Positions 1-13,876 of a stretch of 64,000 nucleotides of DNA are shown here, piece by piece. The notes beneath the pieces are model-generated. The model saw only the letters and a list, made by a program, of their open reading frames with translations. It was not told the origin of the DNA and searched no databases. The stretch's first letter is position 1. Each line of letters begins with the position of its first letter. Origin of the DNA: Gymnorhina tibicen (taxonomy: Eukaryota; Chordata; Aves; Passeriformes; Artamidae); assembly GCA_013399875.1 (NCBI GenBank), contig VXAZ01003257.1:210-64209 (forward strand), written 5' to 3'. The position numbers and the translations under genes were made by a program.

Positions 1-2940
1 TTCAGACCTCTAGCTGAATCACAGTAACCTTTTATTCTTTTTTTACATGGTTATCAGTTATTTTTTGAAATATCTTTAATTCTTTGAAATCTATTCAGAA
101 GAATGCAGCAGCAGTTGAACACACCGTAGGTTTATGTAAATTTTTATTCTACGCGAAGTGTCTTCTCAAGTAGTTTTGTCCCCAAGGAATTTGCCTTGTC
201 TGGAAATTTCAGGGGGACTTGACAATTTTTTTTATTCTGCAATGCCTACTTATTCAGTATCAAAGCCAAGTATATCTAGATATTAAGTAATCACTTATTA
301 AGATTATATACAAAGCAACTAAAAAATATGGATAAGTATTGCAAAGTCTAGCCAATATGTAAAGTTCTGCAAAGTTACTTATTCTTGTTGACTTGATGTA
401 TCACATCGTATTGTCTTCAGTAATTTTGGTGGTATAGATGACAGCAGTTACTTTACAGGATTGGCAAGAGCTAAATTCAGAGTGTTAATGACACTGTTGG
501 GACACAAGAAAAAGAAGAATATGTCTCTTTTGACAGTAGGTGTTTCAACCTACATTTTGAATATTTTATATTTGAATATAAATATAACTTTTCTCTTTTA
601 TGAAGGGTACCACACAAAATTTTTTTCAGTCTTTTTTTATATTTATTTGCAAATCATAAGAGGAAGAAGCAAGCCAACAGCAAAGATATTATGAAAATTA
701 AATTATGAAACTTTATGTTTTGATAAAGAAAAGTGCCTTAGGTAGTGAAATAATAAACAAAAATATAAAAAGGCAGAAGGACATTGTACTCACATGGAAA
801 TTACTGCGTCGTACGATTCTGACCTTGTTGCTATGTCAAAAATGCAGGATCTCAATGCCATCAAAATAATGACTTTCTTTATATTTTTTTAAAAACTCCA
901 TTACATTTTTAAAGACCTTTACAGCATTTTGGAATTAAATTCAAATGTGGACAAAATGTGTCTGGAATGCCTACTTCCAGCAGGAAAAAAATGCTTTGCT
1001 GGTCACTGAAACTGTCGTTGCCTCAGTCTTGCCATCTGAAATACTCTTATCTAACTATTGTCTGTTAAAACACTTAACAGACAGATTTAACAGCTATCAA
1101 AACCCCAAAATCCAAAACGCAAAAATATCTCCCCAAAGCCAGTCCCCAAACCCTACCAAAATCCAAACTAAAGCCACATTCTTACTGACAAAGAAAGAAA
1201 GAAATTCTTGTCATCAAAATGGCAGCAATTAAGGATTTTAGTCAGGTAACGTCAGAATTTTTGGATTTACTGCTACATCACTGTCTAAACTAGTCATGCC
1301 AACGACAAAGAAATGAAGCATTATAAAAAAAATTAATGACAAGGCCTAAATAAGTCACACGATGTGAAAGGATGTTGTCAATTTCTAGTGCTTATATATT
1401 ATTGTAATGGGACCCGCTTATGCACAAAAATGTTTTTTTATATCTCTATTAAGGTCATAGTATGTGCACCTGTGTTACTTCACTTTCTTTCACAAAGATT
1501 TAAATACAGAGATGGTATTTAACAATGACAGTAATTTCTTCAACTTCCAGAAGAAACAAATTTTTCAATATTTGTTTGTGAAAAATAAATATTTTTCAAT
1601 ATTTATTTGCATGTGCTGCAATGTTTCACAAATACTGAAGTTCTATTAAAAAAATAAAATATTTGAAAATAATATTTCTCATATTTTAGATCTATTTCTC
1701 AGATCCCTGTAGAGCAACATTCCTCAGTCTGAAAGGTCACAATTAGAAATAAATCAAAACTGTCACCAGATAGAGTATCACGCTGATAAAAGAAATAAAG
1801 CAATTTATGGAGCTATCCTTCTCAGAACAAGTCTTTGTCAGACTCTCATCTATCTAACTTCAAACAGTTCTTTGTAGAATATAATTTTACTTTTCTTCTA
1901 TTGTGACTTTACCTATAAGTGTCCATTATGAACTTTTAATATATCGAAAAAAAAGATCAGATTTGGGACACCTTTGTCTTTCATGTTGCTTACCTATGTA
2001 TTTTACTGCCATTTAAACACTAAAAGGTCAGGCAGAAAAAAAAACCAGATTATGTTTTAGTAATTGATACAGGTTTACATAAATGTTAGGTGCTATAAAA
2101 TATTTATAACTGAAAATTTTTTCCAATCCTCCCCAGAGAGAGTCTGTCAAAAAAAAAATCTGCATAAGAACAATGCCAATAAATCAAGAATTCTTACTCT
2201 TTTTCACCGTATGCATTAGCATAGCACAGATGTTCTTGTTTTCACAGCTTCTAACACTTGCCTTCCTCCCATCTGTCTTTATTTCAAAGTAGGAAATTAA
2301 GGTTTCATATAAAATTAAATTTTGTCACTAAATTTTTGCATTTGAAACTAAAATGTCAATTCTATTTCCACAAATAAAAAGCAATGATCACGTATGAAAT
2401 TTGCTTATCATGATCAGCAATCCCTCTAATCAATTCCTCTAATGTGGCTTTTCCTAATGTTCATTATAAAAATTTTATTTTTAATAGCATTTCTCTTCAT
2501 GAAGGCAGAATTTCTTCTAAAATTTTTCACTGCGTGTGATGTAGAGCTTTATGATAAAAATCACACTAGCTTTTGTGGCACGATATCATTAAAGAAGTTA
2601 TCCAAGGTAGTTCACAAAATGAGCTTTGAGGATTTAAATTTTAGTGAAACCACTCTTGGAAAGCTATAGGAAACTTTTTCAACTTTCAGCACTTTCTCAC
2701 TCCTTCACTGTTAAACTGACAAGTAACAAAGTCAAGTTTTAGCACAGGTGATCCAGTTTAATTTTCTAAGTTCAGTCCTGTTGTAAGTAGATACAACTTT
2801 GTTAAAGATAATGAATGTCTCCTTGTATTGATAATAACCACAGTGGTTGTTATGCTGAGATCTAATTCTTTCCTTGGAGAACAACTTTACTATGTTTTTA
2901 AGACTTTCCGACTGGATAACTGAAAGTCCACTGGAAACCC
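1..2940. other. AT-rich non-coding stretch, no gene seen
   Basis: Nothing here reads as a protein. The frames are short and rich in Phe, Leu, Lys and Asn, as expected from AT-rich DNA. Two small structures are visible. An A/C-rich patch lies at about 1094-1175. At 1560-1608 an 18-bp segment (ATTTTTCAATATTTGTTT) recurs 31 bp downstream with one mismatch, and a perfect 8-bp inverted repeat (TGAAAAAT / ATTTTTCA, 4-nt loop) lies at 1579-1598. I see no transposon or RNA gene. Confidence 0.6.
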
Positions 2941-2949
2941 CTTCAATAT

Positions 2950-2995
2950 TGTGGGGGTTTTGTTTTGGTTTGGGTTTTTGGTTTTTTGTTTGTTG
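2950..2995 (+). repeat. G/T-rich low-complexity patch
   Basis: The plus strand is made almost only of G and T, with several runs of two to five G separated by T tracts. It is a smaller relative of the G/T block at 32807-32990. No gene function is implied. Confidence 0.7.
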
Positions 2996-5853
2996 ATTCC
3001 TTTCCTGTTTTAAATTTTATAGCAATAAGCATTTATGTTATGAAGCAGTTTGTAACATTTTAGCTTTAATGGGCTTCAAAATTTATACTATCCTCATAAG
3101 TGTATGTAACAGTTCTCATAAGTGTAACTAACTTCTAGAGAACATAAGAGAAAAACACTTCTGAATCTAGTATTATTTTATTTAATTGTTTAAAAGCAAA
3201 GTATTTTTTAGGGTCTTAGATGCCTATGCAAAAATGGAAACTATTCTATGTTCAACAATTTCTTTTAGTAAATTAAAATTGAAAAAAAACCCCACCCAAC
3301 AAAAAAAGCTCCAACCTTACCTAATATTTAATTCAAATTTACCTCAGCTCAGCCTTTATTTTATAAAGCTGTAATTGAACACAAATGTGTATTTTGGCTT
3401 ATTCCTTAAGGACATAGAAACGGGATATGTGAGGGAAGGTTATTATCCATTGAAGTTCTAACTATGAAAGCTGGAGTTGTTTAAGCGTGGGAATGCAACT
3501 TAGGCTGGGTGACACCTGTGGGCTATTCCCCAGAACTGGGGGTAAACCTTTCAAGCAAAACACCAGTTGCCATAAATATCTTACAGGGATCAAACTGCAC
3601 CCTGGACCCAGGAAAACAGCAAGGGTACAGAAATACCATGGGAGAAATGGATAACAAGTGTTTATTGGCCTTCTTATTTTTTTAGCTGTTCAAAAATTAT
3701 GTGTGATTTTTAAATAAGGCTTGACTGGATAAAGAGATAAATGCATTAATTGATTTAATTTAATTACATATAGATTATTATATCCAATATTTGTGTCAAA
3801 ATAAGGCACGGCATAAAAGATGAGACTGTACTTCACACTCACCAAGGCATGGGTAAGAGAGAGAAGCAGATACTTTGCTTGAATGAAGGAGCTGTTTCTA
3901 GGAAAGTCAATTATTAGGCAGGTTTTGTCTGCTACCAGAGGTTAGTGCCTGATAGAACCTGCACTTCTCAAAGACTGAAATTTCTGATGGGAGAACTCTT
4001 AGAGTCATTTGCTAAGTAAGTTGTTAATAAGGGACAGTATGAAAAAAACCCCAATTTAAATGGAAACCCTGCAGGACTCCAGGAAGTGGTTTCTCTACAA
4101 ATGCTAGTGTATTTTGGCAGGAGTGGAGTTTACCTTATGACTACAACTTGAGATGAGATATATTCAGACATCAGAAGTTCTGATGAAATGAATGATCCAA
4201 ACGTCCACAGGAAGTCAGATGAATATACAGCAAGACATCTTTGGGATCTGATCTTAGGGAAAAGTAGGTAAGCACAGTTTCCTTTCTCTCTTAACTTTGA
4301 AAGTTTGTCACTGGGCTGTCTCATTCTGCTATTGCAGAAATTGAAGGCAATACATATTTTTAACCTGACTTGACCTAAGTGCAGCTTCACAGTGCTCAGC
4401 AGTAAGGTATCTCCTATCCAAAGATAAGGCAGGTCTGTGAACCTTGTTCAAGTGTCCAGGATTTCCAGCAATTTCTGCAGAAGCTATGCATTCCAGGTTT
4501 GTGAGCTTACATCATAAGGATTTGCAGAGAGAAAAATTTTGTTTTGGTGACTTGGGATAACTAGGAATATTCAGACACGAATAGGGTGGGCAGAAATATG
4601 TCTGAACTCTCACAGTCTTGAGGGAATTTGACACACAAGACAAAACCAAAAACAAACAAAATCCCCTCAAAACGAGAGATCTTGTAAAATTTTGTTGACT
4701 CAAGAGTTTTTTTTTCTTTTCACCAAATATTATATTATTAATGCATGACAGCAAAAGACAGTCACCACTGTAGCACAGCAAGGGACTATAGCTAGGACTT
4801 AAAGAAGAGCAAATTCAAGCTGAATGATATTGGCAGCATTAGAGCACCCACCATGTCTGTGTATTTTATTGGCTTCACAAACACTCATTTCAATGTTTGT
4901 TGAATCCTTTACTTTTGAATTTTGGTTTGAAAGTACTTATCGAACACACTTGACTGGAATTTTTTTCTTTCTAATAATTTCAATTTATGAACTGAATAAG
5001 TTGCAAGAATCTGCTTTTGAAAACAAATAGGTAGCAGTGTTTTTCTTTAGGTAGGTAACTTTCATATCACCAATTATTGAGTAGGCTTTATGTTTTTGGG
5101 CAACCCTGCCAAGTCATGCCAAACTCTTGTCTGCTGCCCTGCTAAGACAAACAGAGACTTACAATCACCTGCCATCTTTGTCTTTATTGAGAATGAGCTC
5201 TGGGAAGTCAGGAAAAACATTCAAAATGTTGGTTCACATGTATGCCTCTTGGTGTTGAAACAGACATTTTCCAGCTTCCAACTAAGTGCAGCATGTGAAC
5301 AAATGTTCTGCAGTAACTTTTAGATATCAAACAAACAAGAGAGACATCATTTCAGAGTAGAATTTATAATTCCTTAAAATAATTTCCAGTTTACATTAAG
5401 AATCCCAGTTTATGGACACTTCTTTTGAACATCTTTTATTGGAACTATTGGCAATAATGGTATGGAATTGAGTTATCATCTCCAGCACAATTTTGATGAA
5501 TATGCTACAGGGTATAGGATATTATAGGGCCATAACTCATTTTAGAGTATTCATTTGGATGCAGTTAGTTAAGAGAGCTAGATTTTGATTAAAAGAGAAG
5601 GTAAAACAAGGAAGCAATAATTTATGAAGAAGTAATAATTGAAACACCTTTCCATATATTCCTCTCATATTAAAATTTTTATAGCTTAATCACATTTCTA
5701 AGTAAAAAAATAATACAGTAAGATCTGGTATACTTGTGTATATTTTTCTATGGAACATATAACATTAAGGAAGAATTGTGTAGTCTCTAACCTGGTCAGC
5801 CAGATATTCGTATGTTCTGCAAGAGCTATAAAAGCATCCTATAAATTATAACC
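2996..5853. other. Unique AT-rich sequence, nothing recognised
   Basis: No frame here resembles a known protein and I recognise no transposable element. The part at about 3460-3660 is less AT-rich than its surroundings and has a CCCCAG/CTGGGG inverted repeat near 3530, but I cannot assign it to a family. Confidence 0.5.
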
Positions 5854-6069
5854 AAGTCCTGTCGCTGTGTGGCCTGGCTGGTGGAGGAAACTGTTGCTTT
5901 TCCCTAAGAATTCCTGGCTCAGGAACTCCTGGCGATGCTCAGCACCTCGCATACAGCTTCTCTCCGACCCGTGCGATGGAGGCACGCGGCCAAGCCCACA
6001 CAGAGCTTGCTAGCTCGAGCGGTATCAGAAGTAAAGAGTCCAGAGATGGCTCTTGCGAGGGATCCGATG

Positions 6070-6075
6070 TTTATT
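6070..6075 (-). terminator. LTR polyadenylation signal AATAAA
   Basis: The minus strand reads AATAAA, with about 210 bp of LTR downstream as the end of R plus U5. It fixes the orientation of the LTR together with the TATA-like box at 6131-6140. Confidence 0.6.
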
Positions 6076-6130
6076 CTGACCGGCACGCAGGCTGGCCAGG
6101 TAGCAAGAGAACGGGCTCCGCCCGCCAAGT

Positions 6131-6140
6131 TCTTTATCAA
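6131..6140 (-). promoter_or_regulatory. TATA-like box of the minus-strand LTR
   Basis: On the minus strand this reads TTGATAAAGA, about 60 bp upstream of the AATAAA signal of the same LTR. That is the spacing expected when a short R region lies between promoter and polyadenylation signal. Activity is inferred only from position. Confidence 0.5.
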
Positions 6141-6386
6141 GGGATACAGACAGGGGAGGGGCAACAGCTGAGGGCCAATGTGGTGTGACCCAAGGTTAGA
6201 GTGACTGTCTGGCTGCTGACCAACCAGGGGGACCCTCCTCACACAGGTCACAAGACCAGGTGAGGGGATCCTGGCCAGCTGTCTTGTGGGGGGTGTTAGA
6301 TCTCTGAATTCACCCACCACTGAGCTGCTGAGCCCCCTGGTTCCTCAGCCATCCCAGCTGGTGGCTCGGGGACTACAACAAAGTCC

Positions 6387-8716
6387 CACAATATAAATTG
6401 AACTGTATTACTCTGAAAATTACTGGTACTCACAGTGTAGATTTTAATGCATATTTTAGAAACAGCAATAATTTTAAGAGTTTTAAAGATATGGTCTTGT
6501 TAAGTTTTTATTTGATGAAATAACTACTGAGCTTTTAAGTTCATACTACAGAGCTTATGTAGCTTTATCAGGAGTGAAAATCATTATGATGCTGTAGATA
6601 AAGATTTAATGTAGTAATCTGAAATAAGTAAAGGATTTTATGAGCAGTTCATGGAACGTCTGTTTAGCTGAGATGTTTAATGATGTTTTAGAAACTGAGA
6701 TAATTTTGACATGGGGATACTTAAAGCTTAAGAAGACATTAACAGTTACTGAAATTTCTGAAGAAACAAATACACCTTCAGTGATTTCAGAACTGTTTTT
6801 ACTTTCTCCAGTGATGAATTTGTCCCAGACTGCCTCAGTGCATCCGAGGTTTGGGAATCCATAAACCATGTTTATTTTTTGCCCATGTTGATAAATTGCT
6901 GTTTACACCTCCTACCTCCTTACTCCTGACTCAAGGTTTTGCACACCCACCTCAGCTGGCTGGAGACACATTGTAAGAAAGACGATTTCCCAACAGCCTC
7001 ATTGCATAGTAACAGATCAGCTTTCCAACTCAACAGCAGCTTATGTTACATGAGCAACTCAACCTTGTGTTGCACTCCAATATCAAATCTTACCAGAATA
7101 TAACAAAGTGGCAGGTTGGGGGTTTTTTTGTTAGTGTTTGCAAGTCAAATATACAAAGTTTTTCTTTGAAAAGATGAGACTACCTTTTTCTTTTTTCACA
7201 TTGCATTGATCAGGCTGATGTCACCCCAAATTATTCAGGTTCTGCTGTTTTTAAATAAGCTGTGATTTATCAAAAAAATGTTTTCTGATAAATATTCTTT
7301 TGTAAAGTTTATTCATACTCCTTGTAAACCGTATTTTAAACTGTATGAACCCTTCCTTTCCTTACAGCCCTCAGTATTAAGATAGATTTTCTTTTTTTTT
7401 ACCTTTTAAGAAGCTTTTAGTCTGATTGACACCTTATTCTAGTCTCTGACCTGCAGGAAGAAAGCCTTTCTTGTAGTTCTCAGGAGTCTGACATTTAATT
7501 CTTTCATTGCCTGGTTTCCGCTGACAAGCTGCTAAATGCACACAACTATGTCCTGGCCAAATAAAGGTAGTGTGTCTGCAATGACACTAAGTCACAGAGC
7601 AGAAGGTCAGATACCATTCTGAGTTTTAGTCATGAAATGACAGGGATGAACTATTAGTTTTTCAAAAATGCATACCACCAGCATCCAAAATGGTAATCGT
7701 GAGTACAAACAACATTATTATCAATGTTCTGCTCTTGGAAGCTTGACTAAAAAACATGATCTAATAAAAAAATCCTTAATGTAATTACTAGAGTGCACTG
7801 GTGGGTGAGCAGATGCTAATTTAATTTACATCTTTGTTTCACGCAATTCTCAAATCACATGTCTGGAGAAAACACATTCAACAAAGTTTAGAAAAAAAAA
7901 TTGAGCACTCGTAAAAGAAAACTATGTATTTTTGTTGCCTTATAACTTATGAATGATATTATCCATATTTTAATTTATTTCTACAACAGACCAGAATTCA
8001 AGAAGACCAAAAAGCCATTGCAATTAATTTAGTTAATATGCACTTAAGGTTAACTACAGGGCTAAAATAATTGTTGTTATTGTTTATATATGCCTGGATG
8101 TGCATCATGCAGCCTGCAGAATCCCATACTGTCAGTAGCCAGAAAATTGATTTGAAGAATCCAGACTTCTGGTAGTCTCCAGATGTATGTGAAGGTGGTT
8201 CTTAAATAGCTTTATATGTATGCAGGACACAGTGTGTATGCAATGACATGCAGAGATACCATCAACATCCTTCATAAAGCACTGGTACAAAATGCACCCT
8301 GACTCGCAAGGACTGTCTGTGCGATGCCCCATTGGTGAAGGTGTCTTGCTTTCAGCTCCGCAGCTGGCAAACCACCAGCTGTCTTGTACATCTCACTGAC
8401 ACGTTGCTCTGGGCAGGGACTAGCATCAGACTCCTTTGAAACCAATTTTCCATCTTGATCACTGCCTAACCCAAGGTAGATTTTGGTAATGCCTGGATAA
8501 GAGGTTGAAATTAATTAAAAAATTAGAAAACTATAAAAAATGAAAACCAACCCATAACTTCTATTAAGACAACATATTCTATTAAATGCACAGGACTGGG
8601 AAAGTATTTTTTCTCTCCTCAGCTATTGCTTTTTTACATAATTCCTGACCATGAGTTAGGAATTAGCATAGACCAGTGAAATCATTCTCAATAATCAGTT
8701 TTGGAAGGTGAGAGGG
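6387..8716. other. Unique AT-rich sequence, nothing recognised
   Basis: No recognisable coding region, RNA or mobile element. Overlapping antiparallel frames of 74 and 87 codons at 6606-6869 have no family features and look like chance. Confidence 0.5.
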
Positions 8717-8735
8717 TTGGATGGATGGATGGATG
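8717..8735 (+). repeat. (TGGA)n microsatellite, short
   Basis: About four and a half perfect TGGA units in a row. Confidence 0.8.
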
Positions 8736-11481
8736 TGAAAAAACAGTTCTGGCTTGTCTCTGATCTAGAGAATATTCCTGGCATATAGATGCAGTCATTG
8801 TGTCCAGTGCAACAGTCATTTTCTTGCCAACTTTTTGCATTTACATGAATGAAAATATATGGCACAAATGCTCTGGAGCATATGGCTCTTCTAGCTGTCT
8901 TCTACAAGCGTGTTAGGGCATTGGCTGTAAATATAACCCCATGCATAACCAATAACATGCGGTGCTCAGAGACTGCATCTATTCATACAAGTTGCAAAAG
9001 CTAGCTGCAGTCACCTAGGGTCTTGTCTGCAGCCTCAGGGTTAGCACACATAATAACCATGTGATTTCAACTGAGCCCTGTTCTCGGCTGTGTAGCAAAT
9101 GAAGAGTAGACTTCCCATAGTGAAAGTAGGGCTAGAGGCTGTTTTGTGTTCTTCAGTTAGAATTGTTCAATTGCTTTGATAGTTATTTTAAGAAAATTAA
9201 AGTTCTTCCACAGGAAACAACCTTCATAACTGTGTGGTCTAAATTTACCTACTGCCAGCTTCATCCCAATGAACTCATGTGACTCAGCATTCTGCTGACA
9301 GATGCTGTAACACTTCAACAGAAATCTTCCATGGATTTCTCTCACTTAAAAGCCAAAAGTGGTTGACTGTTATTTCATTCCTGTGTGCTCATGGGCACAG
9401 AGGTCATGGTAATATAGTTGTAGCAATTTTAGGTTTTATAAATCTAATTGATTTCAATATCAATGTGCACATAATCCATATTCTAGGGCCAAATATTTCC
9501 AACACAAGACTTTTATACTGAGATAATGTAATATTCTCTCTCTCATTCCTTTATAGTTAAATCTCAAGAGAAAGGACCTATGCTTATCTTATCTCCTAAT
9601 CATTACCAGGGAAATTTTACAGGGTCAGCTTAGTAAGAAAGGCAGGGAGGAAGTACAAAATTGACTTTACTTTTAGAACTGGGAAAAAAGAACAGTTTCT
9701 ACACTATACTATGTTGTAATCAGTTGGAAGTAGAAATATCAAAGTCATAAAGAAGCATTTTTGCAAATACCTTATCATGCAATCTTTACACAATAAAATA
9801 TATACATTGCAGCTCTCAGTTGTGACAAAAGACCTACTTTAGTTTTCTTGTGTAACTAAAATACAAACTTGTAATTCTGTCAACCATATAAAATAACTTT
9901 AATGAAGCTTAAAACTGGGAATGTGATAATCATATGAAGCAGAGATACAGAACGCCATGTAAAGTGACACAAATGTGGGATTAGTATGTGGGACTTATCC
10001 AAAAATATCTTTTCCACTGTGGTTTTCACGGTTTCCAAAAGAAAAATGCAGAAAGGCAGTTGCAAACAACTGTGATAGAGTTCAGTAAGCTGAGATCCTA
10101 CATTACTCATTCCAGGCTGTAGCTGGTTGGTTTGATCATGGTTTTTATATATTGCTGAAAGTGCATGCTGTGTTTAAAAAGGATGTTTCTGAGCAATGGA
10201 AGAGAAAGTTTCCTGTTTGCTGGCTTGACCAAGACAAAGCAGAGTTTAGGAGAGTTTAGGCCTGAAGATTAGACTTCCTGGTCAGAGGAGGAAGAATGAA
10301 TGCAAAGCAGAGGGTGACTGAGCTTGCCTATGGCAAGAACCCAGCAATAGCACTGAGGAAATTTTCCTGAGGACCCAGAGGGAATGAAAAAAATCCAGGA
10401 ATGCACTGAAACCTCCAGGCACTCTCGGCAGAGGAAAAACTTGTTTACAAACTGTCTAGAATACCACTGTCTTTTAGTAGACATGGTCTTTATTCTCTGC
10501 TGTCAGAGATTTTTTTTTGTTTGTTTTCCAGCTAATCCTAGCATGATAAACTGGCAAGGCTTTGGTGTGCTCACTTTTAAAGTTGGTGCAGTCTCTTCAA
10601 AACTCTGATCAGCATAAGGGTTTGTGACATAAGCAACAAAGATTAAAAACAAACCAGTGTCTAAAACTGAGTTTTATGCTCCTAGTGACCTCTAGAAAAA
10701 ATTTTAATTCAAATGTTCATTTGAACACATTGGTATCTTCAATCTGGGTTTTTCAGGTCCGCCCTAAATGACTTTGGCATGATAAGTTTCTCCTGTTTGA
10801 CAGATATCAAGAAACCATTAGCCTTGTAATCACTTCATAAAGAAAGAGATGTCCTGAATTTCTGTTCAGTTACTGTAGTTTGGGATTAATTATCAGTGTT
10901 CAAAAAATGTAACAATTTAGGAAAGCAAGTGGCTACTGGGATTGCCGTGGTTGCTACGCCTGCCCTGGCTTTACAGTGTATGTTTGCTTTATAATGCTGC
11001 CAAGTCTAGTTGTCTTAAGAAGCAGCATATTCATTGTAAAAGCTAACAGAATAAGATAAAGCTATCATGTGCAAATGTCAATGAACAAGTATTTGATTAG
11101 GGCACTAAATGGAAGTTCAATAAAAGTCACTCTGTGATATAGGTTGCAGCTGTCCTGTGGAACAGCCTCTTGACAGCTTCATCCAGCAGCAGCCTGAGAG
11201 GCTGAACAGAGATCACTATGCTTTCCTGACATTAAATAAATAAGTCTGCCCATCACACCTATCTTGTCTCAATCTGATTAAAGAATACTCTGTGAGGATC
11301 AAAGGCCTTCTAACAACCATGAAAAAAAAAGCCAAAAAAAGATTTTTATCACTTAGACTAAATGAGATATTTAGAGTAACTGTTTTCAAAATATATAGAA
11401 CTGTATTTTCATTTATCTAAGTAGAAGTTTTGAACACTGCCTGCATACACCAAAGAAAAGACTCATAATTTGTTTTACTGG
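8736..11481. other. Unique sequence, nothing recognised
   Basis: AT-rich with no recognisable coding region. A perfect 10-bp tandem duplication (AGAGTTTAGG twice) lies at 10241-10260. Otherwise plain. Confidence 0.5.
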
Positions 11482-11517
11482 AGTCTGTTGAATATAGTCT
11501 GTTGAATAGTCTGTCAT
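11482..11517 (+). repeat. Short three-unit tandem repeat
   Basis: The motif AGTCTGTTGAAT occurs twice in full with unit lengths of 14 and 12 bp, and a third time in part (AGTCTGT). It looks like a small slippage product. Confidence 0.7.
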
Positions 11518-13858
11518 GGGCATAACTTTCCATGATATGTAAAACCAGCACAAAATTTTGATTCATTGGACAATGTATTTGGAAGGAATGCCAGCCACTT
11601 GGCAAGGAGGAGTTGAAAACAATTTTAAAATCCCAAAGCAACCAAGCAACAAAAAGCAAAAAAAAAAGCTTGAAAATCTAAATGCCCTGCATGGATGTTT
11701 AGAGACCATCTCCCTGCAGAACAAAACTTTCAGTATTCAGCAATATTTTCTATTACCTTATCTACCAATTTTAATTAGAGATCAGTGAATTTCATATAGC
11801 TTTGCTTGCCTTCTCCAGTCTTTCAATCACAGGACAGACTAAACATGGACTCATCTTTCTTTGGTTACTTGTGATAAGAATCTGAGTAGTCTCTTGTGGT
11901 AGTCACTGATGGGAAGATTTTTAAGACCTAGTGCTGTTATGGCTGGGATTGTTCCTGGTGTTTTCTCTCCTTGTTTGTCAACCTCTGCTGCCTCCAAGGG
12001 GAAGAGACACTGAGCACTGTTCTGGGAAAGCAAAAAAACTTCAAAGAAACTGATGAGTCTTTGCTTCTCAGATCAATTCTCACATGTTGAGAAGGATACT
12101 TTTTATTATTTCTGTGGCAGGCAGCTAGCCTAACCAAGCAGGCTGTAGCAGAGATGGCTATAACTGAATACATATAAATTAATAAGGTGAATATGTACCC
12201 CTGTTTTACCCACTGAAGCTTAAATCTATAGCTATACCAAGGAATTAATAGGGAAGCAGCACACCTCCAACAAAAAGCAGCTGTGAGTACTAGTCATTGC
12301 CACTCTTTGTTATGCTTATGTGCTGGATTTTTTCAGAGTGAATATTGAAGACCTTCAGATCAAATACAGTAGTATGAGTGGCACAGAAAAGAGAAATATG
12401 TAGCAGTAAAACAGCACTACACAGCATCAGAAAAAATGAAAAAAAAGTATCTGAAGTCACCAGAGAAATTTTTAGTTAAAATATGACCGTGTCTTGTGGC
12501 TTCACACTTCTCCAAGAAAAAAAAAGTCTACGTTTGTGTCCCATCTCAAAAACAATGACATTAAAACCTTTGTCTTGTCTCCTTCATGCTAGTGTGGTGG
12601 AACTCTCCTGACAGGCTGGTCTGTATTTACCAAATGAGCAATGGGACTTCTCTCAGCAATACGGATTCCTTCTTGCAGGGCTGACCCCGTTACCATGTGA
12701 GATGTAACCACAGCACAGCTGGGGTAGCTAAGGAATCAACTACTTGGCCACCTGTAGAAAAAAAAAAAATTAGCTTTAGCTGAACAAACTAAAACTCAAC
12801 ATTTATTTTAATGTGGACTAGACAATGATACATGAATGACAGGAATACAACATACATGTACTTAGTGCTTCTGTGTAAATAACACATTGTATTTTGTTGT
12901 ATTTATATACTGTGGAGGAAAAAGAGAAAAAATTCCTTCAGAAGGGAAAAAGTGTTGCAATACAGAAGTAATATGCAGAATCCATTTCTAAATGGAGATT
13001 CTAAAAAAATTTTATGCAAATACATAGTTAAAATTCTTTCATTCTGCAGCAAACCACTATTTGTAGTTCAGTAGCTCTGAACTAATGAAAACCTTACAGC
13101 CTTGATACTAATATTTCATTCCCCCAACAGATTTTGATCCTCATACATTTCTTGAACATTTCTGAGAAGGCTCGGTTCTTCCTCTTTATTTCTTACCTAG
13201 ATTGATAGTTTCAGATTCTTTTCCTGAAAAGTGCTGTCATTAGTATGGGCAAGAAATTATGAATCCATAAGCTGCATTGCAGCTGGTGTTCAGAATGAGT
13301 ATCACTCATGTCTTTTGGGTATCAAGCATAATATTTGCAACTATTTGTCCCAGAACAGAAGAGTACATTGCTACTGACTAAATAAAATAAAGGATTATAG
13401 AATTTTAGTGCTGCTATGATGCCTACCAGCTTTATTCATGACTCAGCCGAGATGCAATGCACATTATAATTAATGTGGTTCTAGCCCTAGAATATCGTGC
13501 TTTTAGCCCTTGTTGGTGCCCTTTGCATGATACAGTCTTTGGTCTGATCGCCACTTCGTCCCCTTCTGACTTTTGTCAGATGCATTCAAATTTCACTGAT
13601 AAATCAAGTTAAAAAACCTTTCAAAAACATTATCACAGCTTTTAACAATTTTTGCAACCCATCCTTACAGAAAAGAGAGGAGGCTTGGCAGCAAAGTGTA
13701 AAGGGTATTTCCTACAGAGGCTGCCTCCTGGCACAGCTTTTTAAAACTTTCTGCTTTGTAAAATAGTCAGTTTTTAAAGAATCTATATTTGAAACAAGTC
13801 TTCCTCCCCCACCCCACTCAGGTCCTGGAAATGTCTAGCTTGAGTCACTCATTAAAAA
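11518..13858. other. Unique AT-rich sequence, nothing recognised
   Basis: No gene or mobile element seen. The part near 12600-12740 is slightly richer in GC but has no feature I can name. Confidence 0.45.
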
Positions 13859-13876
13859 ATATCTATATATCTATAT
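13859..13876 (+). repeat. (ATATCT)n-like AT microsatellite, short
   Basis: Two and a half imperfect units of TATCTA within an AT run. Confidence 0.6.

Larger units (their letters stand above)
5860..6380 (-). mobile_element. Solo LTR of an endogenous retrovirus, 6-bp target duplication
   Basis: The element starts TGTCGC and ends CAACA on the plus strand, so it has the TG...CA ends of an LTR and imperfect inverted termini (TGTYG). It is flanked by a perfect 6-bp direct repeat, AAGTCC, at 5854-5859 and 6381-6386. Read on the minus strand it has a TATA-like TTGATAAAGAA at about 6131-6140 and an AATAAA signal at 6070-6075. That order gives U3, a short R and U5 in a 521-bp LTR. There is no internal retroviral sequence or second LTR, so it is a solo LTR left by recombination. 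A 6-bp duplication is typical of class II (alpha/beta, ERVK-like) retroviruses; the class is an inference. About sixteen CpG sites survive, far more than in the flanks, which suggests a fairly young insertion. Short open frames inside it are not genes. Confidence 0.88.

Noticed and set aside
5919..6320. 133-codon minus-strand frame
   Set aside because: It spans U3, R and U5 of the solo LTR and crosses its polyadenylation signal, so it cannot be an ordinary gene.
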